A stretch of 64,000 nucleotides of DNA, from positions 620,001 through 684,000 of the forward strand of contig NZ_CP047225.1 in the NCBI RefSeq assembly GCF_012220205.1. The letters run 5' to 3'. Positions 31,631 to 45,894 of the stretch are shown here, piece by piece. Both the position numbers and the translations under genes were made by a program. The notes beneath the pieces are model-generated. The model was not told the origin of the DNA. It searched no databases and saw nothing but the letters and a program-made list of their open reading frames with translations. Every line of letters starts with the position of its first letter. Within the stretch, counting starts at the first letter, position 1. The DNA is from Mycoplasmopsis gallinacea. GTDB taxonomy: Bacteria > Bacillota_I > Bacilli_A > Mycoplasmatales > Metamycoplasmataceae.

Positions 31631-32814
31631 TTATTTATCTGAAACAGCTTCAACACCTGGTAATTTAACACCTTGAAGTAATTCAAGTGATGCTCCACCA
31701 CCTGTTGAAACGTGTGAGAATTTATCTTCCATTCCTAATTTTTCAACAGCAGCAACACTATCTCCACCACCTACAACTGAATAACAATTTTTAAGTGCAG
31801 CGATTGCTTTACATACTGCTAATGTACCATTTTTGTAGTGTTCAAATTCTGTAACACCCATAGGTCCGTTTCATACAACTGTTTTTGCTCCTTCAAGAGT
31901 TTTTTCAAATAAAGCAATTGTTTTAGGACCAACGTCAAGACCCATAAATCCATCTTGAACTTCACCATCTTGAATTGAAGGTTCAACATCTGCAAAACTT
32001 GTTGCACAAGCATGATCAACTGGAAGCACAACTTTATCACCATATTTTGCTAAGAAGTTTTTAGCAAGTTCTAAGTAATCATCTTCAACAAGTGATGTTC
32101 CAACGTTTTTACCTTGTGCTTTTAAGAATGTGTAAGCCATAGCTCCACCAATGATCATTTTATCAGCGATTTTTACTAAGTTTTCTAATACTTGAATTTT
32201 ATCTGAAACTTTAGCTCCACCAATGATAGCAACATAAGGATGCTCTGGGTTTACAATAGCTTTGCTAAGTGATGATACTTCTTTTTCCATTAAGTATCCA
32301 AGAGCGCTTTCAGCAATGTTAGATGAAATTCCAACGTTTGAAGCGTGAGCACGGTGTGCTGTACCGAAAGCATCGTTAATAAATACATCACCTAAACTTG
32401 CTCAGTATTTTCCAAGTTCTGGGTTGTTTTTACTTTCTGCTTTACCATTTAAGTCTTCGTAACGTGTGTTTTGTACTAATAAAACATCGCCATTGTTCAT
32501 TGAGTTAATTGCGTTTTCAAGAACTTCTCCACGTGTTACTTCAACGAATTTAACTGGCATGCCTAATTGGTGTGCAAGTTCAACAGCAACTGGTTTTAAA
32601 TCTCTTTTTGGTAAATCAGCTTCTTCTTTAACTCTACCAAGGTGTGAGAATAAAATAGCTTTTCCACCATCGTTAATAATTTTTTGGATTGTTGGAAGAG
32701 CAGCTTTAATTCTTTTTACAGAAGTAATAACACCATCTTTAACTGGCACGTTAAAGTCAACTCTAACTAAAACTTTTTTCCTTTAAGGATTAAGTCGTTA
32801 ATTGTTTTTTTCAT
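31631..32814 (-). pseudogene. pgk: Phosphoglycerate kinase with an apparent -1 frameshift near the start
   Basis: The first 15 codons ([14 protein letters not shown]) are followed by a stop in their own frame. The rest of a normal ~394-aa Pgk is intact one frame away: [58 protein letters not shown], and [10 protein letters not shown], then [17 protein letters not shown]. The break is in a run of six T on plus at 32774-32779; seven would restore [12 protein letters not shown]. Pgk makes ATP from 1,3-bisphosphoglycerate and is central to ATP supply in glycolytic mycoplasmas, so a sequencing or assembly error is the likeliest explanation. Confidence 0.92.
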
Positions 32815-33006
32815 AAAAACCTTTCATTTTTTTATATCTTAAAAGTTTTGTTATTACATAAATGTAATAACTTTATATTTGTAATTATTTTACTATAATT
32901 TAAGCAAGTAAAAATCAAAATAATCAATTAAAAAAATTGTTTTTTATCAAAAAATAATAAAATAATATAACTTACAAAAAAAGTTAAATTTTAGGAAGGA
33001 ATTTTA

Positions 33007-33981
33007 ATGCGTAAAATTGCTATTTTAACATCTGGTGGTGATGCACCAGGGATGAACCCAGCTCTTAGAGCAATTGCTAAAAGCGCTAAAGCAAATGGGT
33101 TAGAACCATATGTAGTTTTTGAAGGGTACAAAGGTTTATACAATGACCAAATTAAAAAAGCTGATGAGCTTGATCTTGACTACTTTTTATCTCAAGGTGG
33201 AACATGCATTTATTCAGCTCGTTTCCCTGAATTTAAAAACCCAGAAGTGCGCGCTAAAGCTATTGAAAACTTAAATAAACATGGAATTGAAGCACTTGTA
33301 GTTATTGGTGGAGATGGAAGCTACATGGGTGCTCAATTACTTCATGAAGCTGGAGTTAAAACAATTGGACTTCCAGGAACAATTGACAATGATATTAAAT
33401 CAAGTGATTACACAATTGGATACGATACAGCTTTAAATACAGTTGTTGAAGCTATTGATAGAATTAGAGATACAGCAAGAAGCCATCAAAGAATTATGGT
33501 AGTTGAAATTATGGGTAATAACTGTGGTGATTTAGCGCTTTTTTCAGGACTTGCAACAGGAGCTGAGATTATTTCAACAAGTGAAGCTAAATTAAGCGAA
33601 GAAGAAATTATTAATACAGCATATGATCTTAGCAAGCAACCAGGAAGAAGAAGTGTAATTGTTGCTGTTTCAGAGAAGCTTTATGATATTAAAAAACTTG
33701 CTGAAAGAATCCAAGAAAAAACAGGTTGAGAAACTCGTTCAAACCCACTTAACCACATCCAAAGAGGTGGTCGCCCAACTGCTCAAGAAAGAATTTGAGC
33801 TTCATTAATGGGTATGAAAGCTGTTGAAAAACTTCTTAATGGAGAATCAGGACTTGCAATTGGAATTTCAAAAGGTGATGTAGTAGCTATTCCAATTTTA
33901 GAAGCTTTAAAAATGGAATCAGATGCTAAAGAAAAAGTTATCAAAAAAGCTGAAAAATTCAATACTTTAAATAGATTTTAA
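33007..33981 (+). CDS. pfkA: 6-phosphofructokinase
   Basis: 324 aa, the standard bacterial length. TAGGAAGGA precedes ATG. Motifs: ILTSGGDAPGMNPALRA (ATP site), VIGGDGSYMGAQLL, the catalytic block PGTIDNDIKSSDYTIGYDTA (proton acceptor Asp), EIMGNNCGDLALFSGLATGA and HIQRGGRPTAQER. It phosphorylates fructose-6-phosphate, the committing step of glycolysis. Divergent from pgk across a 192-bp AT-rich gap that must hold both promoters. Two Trp come from TGA. Confidence 0.97.
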
Positions 33982-33989
33982 TCCTAGTT

Positions 33990-34019
33990 GTGATGCAATT
34001 AATGCATCACATTTTTTTA
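33990..34019 (+). terminator. Intrinsic terminator of pfkA
   Basis: GTGATGCA, 5-nt loop, TGCATCAC, then A and T7. Confidence 0.85.
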
Positions 34020-34110
34020 TTAGATTCACCCATTTTGTTGGTGCTTAAAAAGGTCAAATTGTGGTATTATTTATAAGATAAATAAATTTATATAACTAAG
34101 GAAGGAAAAA

Positions 34111-34344
34111 ATGGAAGCGTTAACAATTGTTTTAGTAATAATGAGTTTTATTATGATTTTTGTTTCCTTTTTAATGTCGCCAGATTCAAATGGTTTTTCA
34201 GGTGCTTTAGTAGGTAGCGGAGATTTAGAATTATTTAAACAATCAAAGGAAAGAGGTAGTAAAAAAGTTTTAAAATGATCAATGTTTACCCTTGGGTTGC
34301 TTTTACTCATTGGTGCCGTTCTTTTAAGATTTTTAATGAAATAA
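34111..34344 (+). CDS. secG: Preprotein translocase subunit SecG
   Basis: 77 aa. GGAAGG lies 6 nt before ATG. Two membrane helices (TIVLVIMSFIMIFVSFLM and MFTLGLLLLIGAVLLRFL) flank the conserved amphipathic loop SPDSNGFSGALVGSGDLELF, which fits SecG (usually SDSGGLS...LSG...DLELF). SecG assists SecYEG in protein export. The rnr ATG follows its stop by 1 nt, the common secG-rnr order in Firmicutes, which strengthens the call. Confidence 0.9.
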
Positions 34345-34345
34345 C

Positions 34346-36554
34346 ATGAATATAAAAGAGAAAGTTTTAAAGTATTTAAAAAGCTGCAAAAATAGTTCAT
34401 TTGTGAAGCTAAGCCGTGATTTAAAAATTCCATTTAGCAAAAACAAAGAACTTAGCGACATTTTAAATGAATTACAAAAAGAATATAAAGTCTTTAGGGA
34501 CAATAAAGATAATTATTATGCCCCTGAATTAATTGAAACTGTTGTTGGTCTTTTAAATGTTTCAAATAAAGGAACCTTTGGATTTGTTGATTATAATATC
34601 AATGAAGAAACAGGTGAAAAAGATAGTGTTTTTGTTAAAAACTTTAATTTCAAAACCGCAATTAATGGAGATTTAGTTCAAGTTAATGTTTATAAAAACC
34701 CAAGAGATGAAAATGACCAAAATAATGGAATTGTAACTGAAGTTTTAGAAAGAAACACTCACGAAATTGTTGGGTTTATTAAAAAAACAGAAAAAAGCAA
34801 CACTGTTTTCTTTCAACCAATTGATGCTAAGTTAAAAAATAATAAATTTATTATCCTTCCTTCCAATGTTTCGTTTAAAGTTAATGATTTAGTTGCTGCT
34901 AGCGTTGTTGATTATAAAGAGCGCTACATCGAAATTAAAGTTGATAAAGTTATTACCAATGATGCTGATCCAATGGTGTTTGTTAAAGCTTTTATTGAGC
35001 AAGTCAAAGTTCCTGAAGCTTTCCCTGAAGAATTAAAAAATGAAACTGACAAAATACCACAAAATATTGATTTAGAAGATCAAAGTAACCGGGTAGATTT
35101 AACTGATCAAATGATTGTTACAATTGACGGTGATGATACTAAAGATTTTGATGATGCTATCACTGTTAAAAAACTTCCTAATGGAAATTACTTTTTAGGA
35201 GTTTATATTGCTGATGTTTCTTACTATGTGCAAGAGCATACTGAAATTAATAAAGAAGCCCTTAAACGTGGAACCAGCATCTATCTTGTAGATCGGGTAA
35301 TCCCAATGCTTCCTTTTGAACTTTCTAACGGGATTTGTTCGCTTAACCCAAATGAAAAAAGATTTGTAATGGCTGCTGAAATGGAAATTGATAAATTTGG
35401 AAATAATGTTAATTGCAAGATATTCCAAGGAATTATCAAAAGTAAATTTAGACTCACATATAAACAAGTAGATAAGTATTTTAAAGAAAATTCAATCTTA
35501 GAAGAATATTCAAACCAGCAGGAAGTGTCAGAACTTAAAAAGATGCTTAATGAAGCTAAAGAACTTAGTTTAATTTTGCATAAATTTAAGGAAAATCAAG
35601 GTTATATTGATTTTGAAATTGATGAGCCAAAAATTAAACTTAATGAAGATGGAAGTGTTAAAGAAATCGTGATTCATAAGCGTGGATTTTCAGAAGTTTT
35701 AATTGAAGATTTTATGGTTAGAGCTAATGAAACTGTAGCTAAATATCTTTTTGACAACAAACTTCCACTTTTATATAGAATTCACGAAATTCCTGATTTT
35801 GAAAAGATTAATGCTTTAGAAAATTCATTAAAAGCAATTGGACTTACTCTTCCTGATATTGATTTAAGTGATATTAATCCACAACTTTTCTCACAATTTG
35901 CAGCGCAAATTAAAGATCAAAGAAATGATGATTTTGTTAAATTAAGCTTTTTAAGAACAATGCAAAAAGCGATTTATTCAACTGATAATGTTGGACACTT
36001 TGGTCTTGCTTCAAATTTTTATTGCCATTTTACTAGCCCAATTCGTCGTTATCCAGATTTAATTGTGCATCGCACTATTAGAAAATATTTAATCAACAAT
36101 CACTCAAGAGATGATATTGATTCATACACAAGTGAAATTGAAAACTATGGAGTGCTTAATACCAAAAGCGAGCAAAAAGCAGTGCAAATTGAAAGAGATG
36201 TAAATGACTTAAAATTTGCTGAGTATCTTAAAGATAAAATTGGACAAACTTTTGATGCACAAATTCAAAGTATTTTGAATTTTGGATTCTTCATTAGCTT
36301 TGAATTTAAAGCAAGCGGACTTGTTCATAAAACTTCATTTTTTGACGGTGAATATGAAGCTAATGAAACACTTACAAGTGCTAAAGTAGGTCAAAATAAA
36401 TTTAACATTGGTGACTGAGTTAAAGTTGTAGTTGTTGGTGTTGATCTTGTTGAAGGAAAAGTTGATTGTGTGTTAGAGAGCCAATATCCAAAATACTTAG
36501 AAAGCCAATCAAACTTAAAGGAAAATTTAAGATTTAAGCACACTGGAGCTAAAA

Positions 36555-36580
<26 letters not shown>
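34346..36580 (+). CDS. rnr: Ribonuclease R
   Basis: 744 aa with one TGA Trp near the C-terminus. Order: N-terminal helix-turn-helix (~1-60), cold-shock domains (~65-225, VGLLNVSNKGTFGFVDY), the RNB catalytic domain with TIDGDDTKDFDDAITV (metal-binding Asp cluster, ~253-268), VDRVIPMLPFELSNGICSLN, FGLASNFYCHFTSPIRRYPDL, and a C-terminal S1 domain. RNase R degrades structured RNA 3' to 5' and is the main 3' exonuclease in mycoplasmas. Directly follows secG and overlaps the next gene by 26 bp. Confidence 0.96.
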
Positions 36581-38889
<2,309 letters not shown>

Positions 38890-38897
38890 GAGTTAAT

Positions 38898-39182
38898 ATG
38901 ATTTACGCAAGAGCTACACTTTATAAAGTTGATGAAGAAAAATTAAAAGGTTTTATTGATTATTTATACATTTTTGCCAAGAAAGTTTGCATTCAAAATA
39001 CTAACTTAAGTTTTGAATATGGACTTGAAAACAAAGGTGATGTTTATGTAATTGAACGTTGATCTACTGAAGAAGAATATAAAAAATTCATTGCTGAAAA
39101 GGAATTTAAAACTGAACTAGCAACCCTTTCAAAAATGGCAAAAAATGTACATATTTTATACCAAATGACTACAAAAAGATAA
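38898..39182 (+). CDS. Small ABM-domain protein (putative monooxygenase-like)
   Basis: 94 aa. The ribosome site TAGGAG overlaps the metG stop, 5 nt before ATG. The pattern YARATLYKVDEEKLKGFIDY, SFEYGLENKGDVYVIERWST, EEYKKFIAEKEFKTEL is the dimeric alpha/beta barrel of the antibiotic-biosynthesis-monooxygenase family (EFYEVWES-type motif appears as YVIERWST). Catalytic role unproved; such mycoplasma proteins are usually left as putative quinol monooxygenases. Last gene of the secG-rnr-metG run. Confidence 0.6.
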
Positions 39183-39247
39183 TTTTGCGAATTTGAACCA
39201 GCATTAGGTTCATTTTCTTTTGCCTTATTTGAACATCTTTCTAAATT

Positions 39248-39280
39248 AGCGCCTCTAAGCGCTCTTTTTTTTTTTTTTTT
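39248..39280 (+). terminator. Intrinsic terminator with a T16 tract
   Basis: AGCGC, 6-nt loop, GCGCT, then C and 16 T. The T-run is unusually long for a terminator. The rest of 39183-39594 is AT-rich with a TATAAT at 39434-39439 and another TATAAT near 39486, possible promoters for the surface protein. Confidence 0.75.
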
Positions 39281-39594
39281 GTTAGGATCTAAATGTCCCT
39301 AATTTAAGGAACTAAATGGTAATTTGCTTATATAGTCAAAATTCCCTTTTTATTCCCTTTTAAATATAATTTATTATGCAAATTATAGGGGAAAATGGAT
39401 TTTTAATAATTAAGGGTAAGTTAAAAAATCAAGTATAATTTTCATATAAATAACAAATTAAATTATCACAAAATATTTAACGAATTTATAATGAAATTCT
39501 ACTCACTTTAATTTATATTGAAAAGTCCCTATTTAATGAGAAAAATATTCCCCAAAATTATTTGATCATTATTTATCATGAGAGGATTAATGAT

Positions 39595-42500
39595 ATGAAA
39601 AGATTTAAGAGAATTTGTTTATTAAGCTCAACATTTATTGGGAGCTCAATTTTACCTGCTGTTTTATTATCAGCAAGTTCCAATCCAGTTATTGCTAGTG
39701 AAAACACTTCAGGTGAAGTGGCTGCAAATGTAGTAACTGATAATAATATAACTGTTCCAGAATTTTTAGCAGAGCCAGATCAAGTTATCAAAGGTAACTC
39801 AAATGGTTTATCTTTTGTATTTAGTGATGAACAATCTTACAAATATAATCTTAAATATGGTCAAGGAAGAAGAACCAACTACTACTTTAACCCAGGAGCT
39901 CAACCTGGAGTGTATCAGGATAAGGATAAAACAATTGCTAGCCTTAAGATGCTAAATCCAAATGGTTGACAAGATGAAGAGCAAGAATGAGAACTTACTT
40001 TAAATAGAAACGCAACTTTCGCTAAAGAAGATATCGGTGGATTTTGAAATTTAGGTGATAGATGAAGTAGAAACCCAAGATTTGGGATTCTTATTTCTAG
40101 AGCTTTAGAGCTTGTTCCTGATACTTTTGAAATCATTACTTATAAAACAACTTGAACTGAAGAAGAGCTTTCTAGAACTAAAGTAGCTAGAATGGATAAT
40201 AAACCAGAAAATTTACAATTTTCTCAAGATGTAGTAGTAAATAGTTTCCCACACCCAGCTTCTGGTGGTAGAAGTGGTAAAATTAAAGACCTTTATCGTT
40301 GAACAAGCTACTACCACGATGGACAATTAGTGCCTACTTGAAAAGTTATTGATGAATACAAAAAGAGAGCTTATTCTTGAGATCCAGGTTATGGAGTTGG
40401 TTCAGATCCAGTTCGTGCAGCTTTTTTAGATAATTGACAACTTCCAAGCACATATAACAATGGTAATTATGGCTACCCATTATCAAATGAAAGATATAAA
40501 ATTTTAAATGATATTGGAACTATTATTGGTATGGGATTTGATACTCCATATGGAATGGGTTTCCCAAATGGATACACTGATCAAAACTGATTCAAAATTA
40601 AATTTAAAACTAGATTAAATGAGCTTCTTTTTACTCAAAGCAAACCAAATCCAGAAGTAGATAATTTAGGAATTAAAAATGCATATGTTTTAGGTGCATT
40701 CACTTCTTATGATTGATCATACTTTATTCAAAGTGTTGATTATAAAATAGCTGCAGTTACTAGTCAAGATATTAGAAACTACTCAGTGGATTTAAAAGAA
40801 TTTAAACAAAATCCAGATACGCCTTACCAGCTTCCTAATGCAAGCTTTGTTTTAAAATATAATGGAAAAATAGTTGATGGATCATCATTTAACAATAGCA
40901 AAGATGAAAATGCAAGCAAATGATGAACTAGAAAATATGGTTCAATTGATATTTCAAAAGGTAGAGAAGTTTATGATAATTTAGATAAATGAGAGCTTGA
41001 AGTTACTTTTAAAAATACAGACCAAGATTTTTGAATTGTTAAACAAAATAAAGTTTATAATTCGGCTACAAAAAATGTTACTTTCAATTTAGAATATGTT
41101 ATTGATGAGATTAAACATGAAAGAAATGAAGCTATAAAAGCTCTCGAATCATTTGAAAACCTTAACCAGGCTCAAAAAAATTTCTATAAAGCTAAAATTA
41201 ATGAAGCTAATACCATTGATGATTTAAGAAACTTAATTGACGTGAATAATGATAACATTGGTGAAATTAAGAACTTAGATGATAAAATGGCTTCACTCAA
41301 ACTTAAAAAGCAAGAAGCAAGAGATTTTCTTGATAATCGTGCTAATTTAATTAACAAAACCGAAAGAGCTACTCTTGAGGGTTTAATTGACCAAATTAAT
41401 GCAGATTTAACTTCAGAAACTAATGCTATTGATAATGAAAAAATCAACTCATACATTAAGCAAGTTGATGATATTATTGCTAAAGTTTTTGATGCTAAAT
41501 TTAAGGAATACCTAAAAACTTTAAATAATCTTAATGATGCTCAAAAACAACTTCTTATAAGCAAATTTGATGAAGAAGTAGCTGCTGGTAAAAGAAGTAA
41601 TAACGATATTTATGAAGAATATCAACAAAAAGCTAGCTCTTTAGATAAAGCAATGGAAGCTCTTAACCAAAAAGTTGCAAGCGCTGATGATGTTAAAAAT
41701 AATTCAAATTACATTAATGCTAACCATAATAAAAAAGAAGCTTTAGATAACGCACTTAATAATGCTGCTTCGAAGTTAAATAATCCACTTGATCTAAATG
41801 AAGTTAATAGCTTAGCAGCAGCTATAGAAACAGCTAAAAATAATTTAGATGGAAATATCAATTTAGCTAAAGCTAAAAATGATATTAATGCCAAAATTGA
41901 TGCAATTGATAACTCAGTGCTTTCAGCATCTGATAAAGCTAAATTAAAAGAAAAAGTTAATGCAGCTACAGTTATTAATAATAATTCTGATGCTACAAAT
42001 TGAAATAGTACAAACAGCATTAACGAATTTGTTGATAAATTAGCAAGTAAGCTTAGCGAATTAAAAGCTAATTTAGATAAAGAAGCAAGCGTTAAAGCAA
42101 GCAAAAACTACACTAATTCAAACGAAAATAAAAGGCAAGCATATGATAATGCTGCTAGCGAAGCAAAAACTTGAGCAAATAATGTAAATAAAACTGCTAG
42201 TCAAAGCTTTGAAGAGATTTTAAACAAATTAAGCTCTTTAAATAATGATTTAGAAACCGCCTTAGCTAACCTTGATGGTAATGATGAACTTACAAATGCC
42301 AAAGCAGAAGCAATTAGTCTTCTTGAAGCTAAAAAATACTTAAATAGCGCTCAAAAACAAGCGCTTAAAAAGAAAATTAATGCAACTTCTAATTTAGATG
42401 AGCTTAACAGCCTTAAAAATAATATTAACTCTTTAGATAATGCAATGCACGAGCTTATTAACGCTGTTGATATGCATTCTGGAAGAGATGCAAATGATGC

Positions 42501-43998
42501 TAAAGGACTTGAAGCTATTGATAAAGCAAGCTCAAGAGATAAAACGGATAAATTCCTCAAAGCTACAAATAAAGCAGCTTACTTAATAGCTCTTGATAAA
42601 GCAAAAGTAATTATTGCTAGCACCCCTGAGCTTTCATTAACCAAATTAAATCAAGCTAAAGATAACATTAATTTAACTTACCAAGCACTTAATGGTGATA
42701 GCGTTAAAGCACTTAGCGATGCAAAAGAGAAAGCTCTAAATACTATTAGTAACTTGCCATATTTAAATAATTATCAAAAAGAAGCCCTTAAAGAAAAAGT
42801 CCGTTTCGAAAGTAACCTTGAGAAAGTTAAAGAAATTGAAAGTAGTGCCTTAAAATTAAATAGTGCAATGAAAACACTTCAAGATTCACTTAAACTTGAT
42901 CCAAGTAGAAAAGCTAGCGATAAATATAGATATGCAACAAATGCTAGTGATTATGATCAAGCTTTAGCTAAAGCGCAAAAAGTTAATCAAGGTTCACGTT
43001 TGATTAATGAACTTGATCCGGTTAATGTTCTAAAAGCGCAAAGTAACCTTGAAAAAGCTTATAACCTTTTAAATGGACAAACTGTTAAAAACCTTATTGA
43101 TACTAAAGAAGATGCAAGTGAGTTTTTAGAAAATAATTCAAGCAACCTTAATAACTCACAAAAAGAAGAACTTAAACACTTAATTGATAATGCAAATTCA
43201 GTTGATCAAATTGCTAAAATTAAAGATTTAATTTCTAAATTAAATAATGCAATGGATAAGTTAAATGAATCACTTAACTTAGATTCAAATAGACAAACAG
43301 AAGATAAATTTATTGAAGCAAGCAACCAAAATGATTATTTAGATGCAATTTCTAATGCAAAAGAAATCAAAGATAGCAACTCATTAAATGTTAACGACAT
43401 TCTTGAAGCAAAAGATAAAATCGAAAATGCTTATAATAATCTTGATGGAAATGTTGTAAAAGAAATCCGTGATGCTAAAGAGAATGCATCAAATGATATT
43501 AATAACTTACCAGTTATTAATGATGCTCAAAAAGAAGCTTTAAAAGATAAAATTAATTCTGCAACTACTAAAGAAGAAATTGATGCAATTATTGACCTTG
43601 CAAATAAAGTAAATGAAGCTACTAAAGATTTAATTAATTCAGTAGATGCACATTCTGGAAGAGAAGCAAATCCTGAAAAAGGTCTTGAAGCAATTTCTGA
43701 AGAACAAGCTAGAAAAAATAGTGATAGTTTTAAAAATGCTAAAGATCCACAAAGCTACTTAGATGCTCTTAAAGAAGGGCAAGAGTTACTTAATTCTAAC
43801 GACGTAGATTCAATTTTAAATGTCGATAAAACTAAAGATGCTGCTTCAAAAATTGAAAATGCTTACAAAAAACTTGCACCAGTTAAATTTGATCGAAAAT
43901 CACTTTGATACATTTGATTAATTTTAGGTCTTGTATTAGTGCCATTCTTTGTTTTAATCTTTATTGCTTGAAAAAGATCAAGAAATAAACAATCTTAA
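39595..43998 (+). CDS. GA-module surface protein 1 (type I membrane-anchored)
   Basis: 1,467 aa. Start 39595 has GAGAGG upstream. Signal peptide at residues 1-37 (ICLLSSTFIGSSILPAVLL) without a lipobox. Residues ~45-500 form a Trp-rich, non-repeated domain. From ~510 to ~1420 there are about eight GA-like three-helix units, each starting with a phrase such as NLNDAQKQLL, YLNSAQKQALKKKINA or VINDAQKEALKDKINSA, alternating with FIVAR-like helices (FLKATNKAAYLIALDKAK). A C-terminal membrane helix (WLILGLVLVPFFVLIFIA) and KRSRNKQS tail anchor it. GA modules bind serum albumin in streptococci, so host-protein binding is plausible, not proven. IS insertion has duplicated its last 16 codons downstream. 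Confidence 0.88.
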
Positions 43999-44076
43999 TA
44001 ACTAACCATCTCTAACCAGGAGATGGTTTTTGTTTAATTAAGGATACTAAAGTGCGCTAATTAAGTGTTTAATTTT
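43948..44076. repeat. 129-bp target duplication of the 1,843-bp IS, left copy
   Basis: Includes the last codons of GA-module protein 1 and its terminator. The matching right copy is 47882-48375, interrupted by a 344-bp element and its 21-bp duplication; 494 minus 365 equals 129. Confidence 0.95.
44006..44031 (+). terminator. Terminator of GA-module protein 1
   Basis: CCATCTC/GAGATGG stem with a 7-nt loop and T5. The same palindrome, duplicated, flanks the element at 47961-48304. Confidence 0.85.
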
Positions 44077-44190
44077 CCTGCGTTTCCCACTTAAGTGAGT
44101 TTTTTTACATTTTCGCAGCAGTACATATTTATCTAATAAATATGTAAAAAACCTAGTAATTTACTAGGTAAAATATGATATAATATGTGC

Positions 44191-45858
44191 ATGCAAGCAA
44201 AAACAAAAGAAAAAAGAACATGAATATTGTGTGTTTCTAAACAAAAAGCAGGTACATATATACAGGTCGGGTGCAGAAAAATAAAAGGCACAGGATATGA
44301 AACGAGATTTGGGGTTGGATATGAACATGACTTTGAGAAGTATCAAAAAAATTCAATTGAAAAAATCAAAATGCTTGTTAAAGACATACCTTTAACAACT
44401 CCCAAAGAAGAAATTATTGAAATTATTAATCAAAAGTTTAAAGAAAACAAAAATGATCTTGTTGAATATAGAAAAAGATTTAAGGGATATGAACTTGTTT
44501 CTTCGTTGGTTGATCATTTTGACATTTTTAAAGACTGTCATAAAACAAAATCAGTAAGTTTAAAAGAAGTTGTGATGCAACAAATTTATCAAAGATTAAA
44601 AGAGCCATTAAGTATTTTAGGCACTTTCAATAGTCTAAAAAAAGAACAAGAATTTGTTTATTCTAAAAATTCTTTTTACAGATCGTTAGATTACATCGCT
44701 GAAAATAGGGGGCAAATTTTACAAAATGTAAATTCAGTTCTTGTAAATGAACACAAAAAAGATGTAGAAATCATATGATATGATTCCACCACTACTTATT
44801 TTGAAACTTTTAGTAGAGAAGGGTACAAAAAACCTGGTTATTCAAAGGACGGTAAGTTTAAAGAAGATCAAATTGTTATTGGGCTAGCAACTGATTCAAA
44901 CGGAATTCCACTACATTACAAAGTCTTTCCTGGAAATACAACAGATGCAAACACATTCATCCCTTTTGTCTTGGAAATTCAAAAAATATATAAGATAAAA
45001 CAAATTACAATTATCGCTGATAAAGGTATGTCTTTAAACAAAAACATCAGATTTTTAGAGTCCAAAGGTTTAAAATTCATTATTTCTTACCGGATGAAAA
45101 CAGGAACAAAAGACTTTAAAGAATTTGTTTTAAACCAAGAAGGTTATATTCATTCTAAAACCGGTTTAGTGCATAAATCAGAAGAATTTCTTTCTCAATA
45201 TAGAAACGGTAGAATCAATGGAAAAATAAGAAAAAGAATCATTACTTTTAGTAAGAAGAGAGCAAGAAAAGATGCAGAAGATAGACAAATTTTAATCAAT
45301 AACTTCCTCAAGAAAGCTAAAAACGGAAAAGTTTCTTATGAAGATATTGCAGGCGGGAAGAAATATAGATTCTTTAAAGCTGTTGACAAATCTGGTTATT
45401 ATGAACTTGATAACGAAAAGATTTTGCAAGATGAAAAATTCGATGGATATTATGTTTACGAGACAAATAGACATGATTTAACTCCTGATCAAATTGTAGA
45501 TTTATATGCAAAACAATGAAAAGTTGAAGAGAATTTTAGAAGCTTAAAGAGTAGATTAGTTCTTAGACCCATGTATTTATCAAGTTGGAAACACATTACT
45601 GGTTATATCTGTCTTTGCTTTTTAAGTTTAGTTTTAATGAAATTCTTAGTTTTCAAAATTAATGATTTAATAGGTTTATCTCAAAAAGATAAATTTACAG
45701 AACATAGATTAAACAAAATGATTAATGACATTATAGAAGTTGAAGAAAAATTCAACAATAAAACAGTCAAAATTTTCGATATTAAAGATAAAAGTTTGGA
45801 AGATAGTTGAAATGACTATCTATTAATTCAAAAAGTTTTAGAAATGATTAAAAAGTAA
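44191..45858 (+). CDS. IS1634-family transposase of copy A (intact)
   Basis: 555 aa. ATG at 44191 lies 6 nt after TATAAT (44179-44184) with no ribosome site, so a leaderless start. DDE residues: IIWYDSTTTYFET, ITIIADKGMS and WKVEENFRSLKSRLVLRP. The Trp before KVEEN is TGA. The frame is complete, and the nested IS lies 36 bp beyond its stop, after the terminator, so the gene was not broken. It differs from the IS1634 copies here by most residues but shares all motifs. Confidence 0.93.
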
Positions 45859-45894
45859 AAATAAATATCCGCTTCAAACGGATATTTTGCTTTT
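45805..45894. repeat. 90-bp target duplication of IS1634 copy 2, left copy
   Basis: Identical to 47767-47856. Contains the last 17 codons of the copy A transposase and its ATATCCG/CGGATAT terminator, ending in the T-run where the IS is inserted. Confidence 0.95.
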
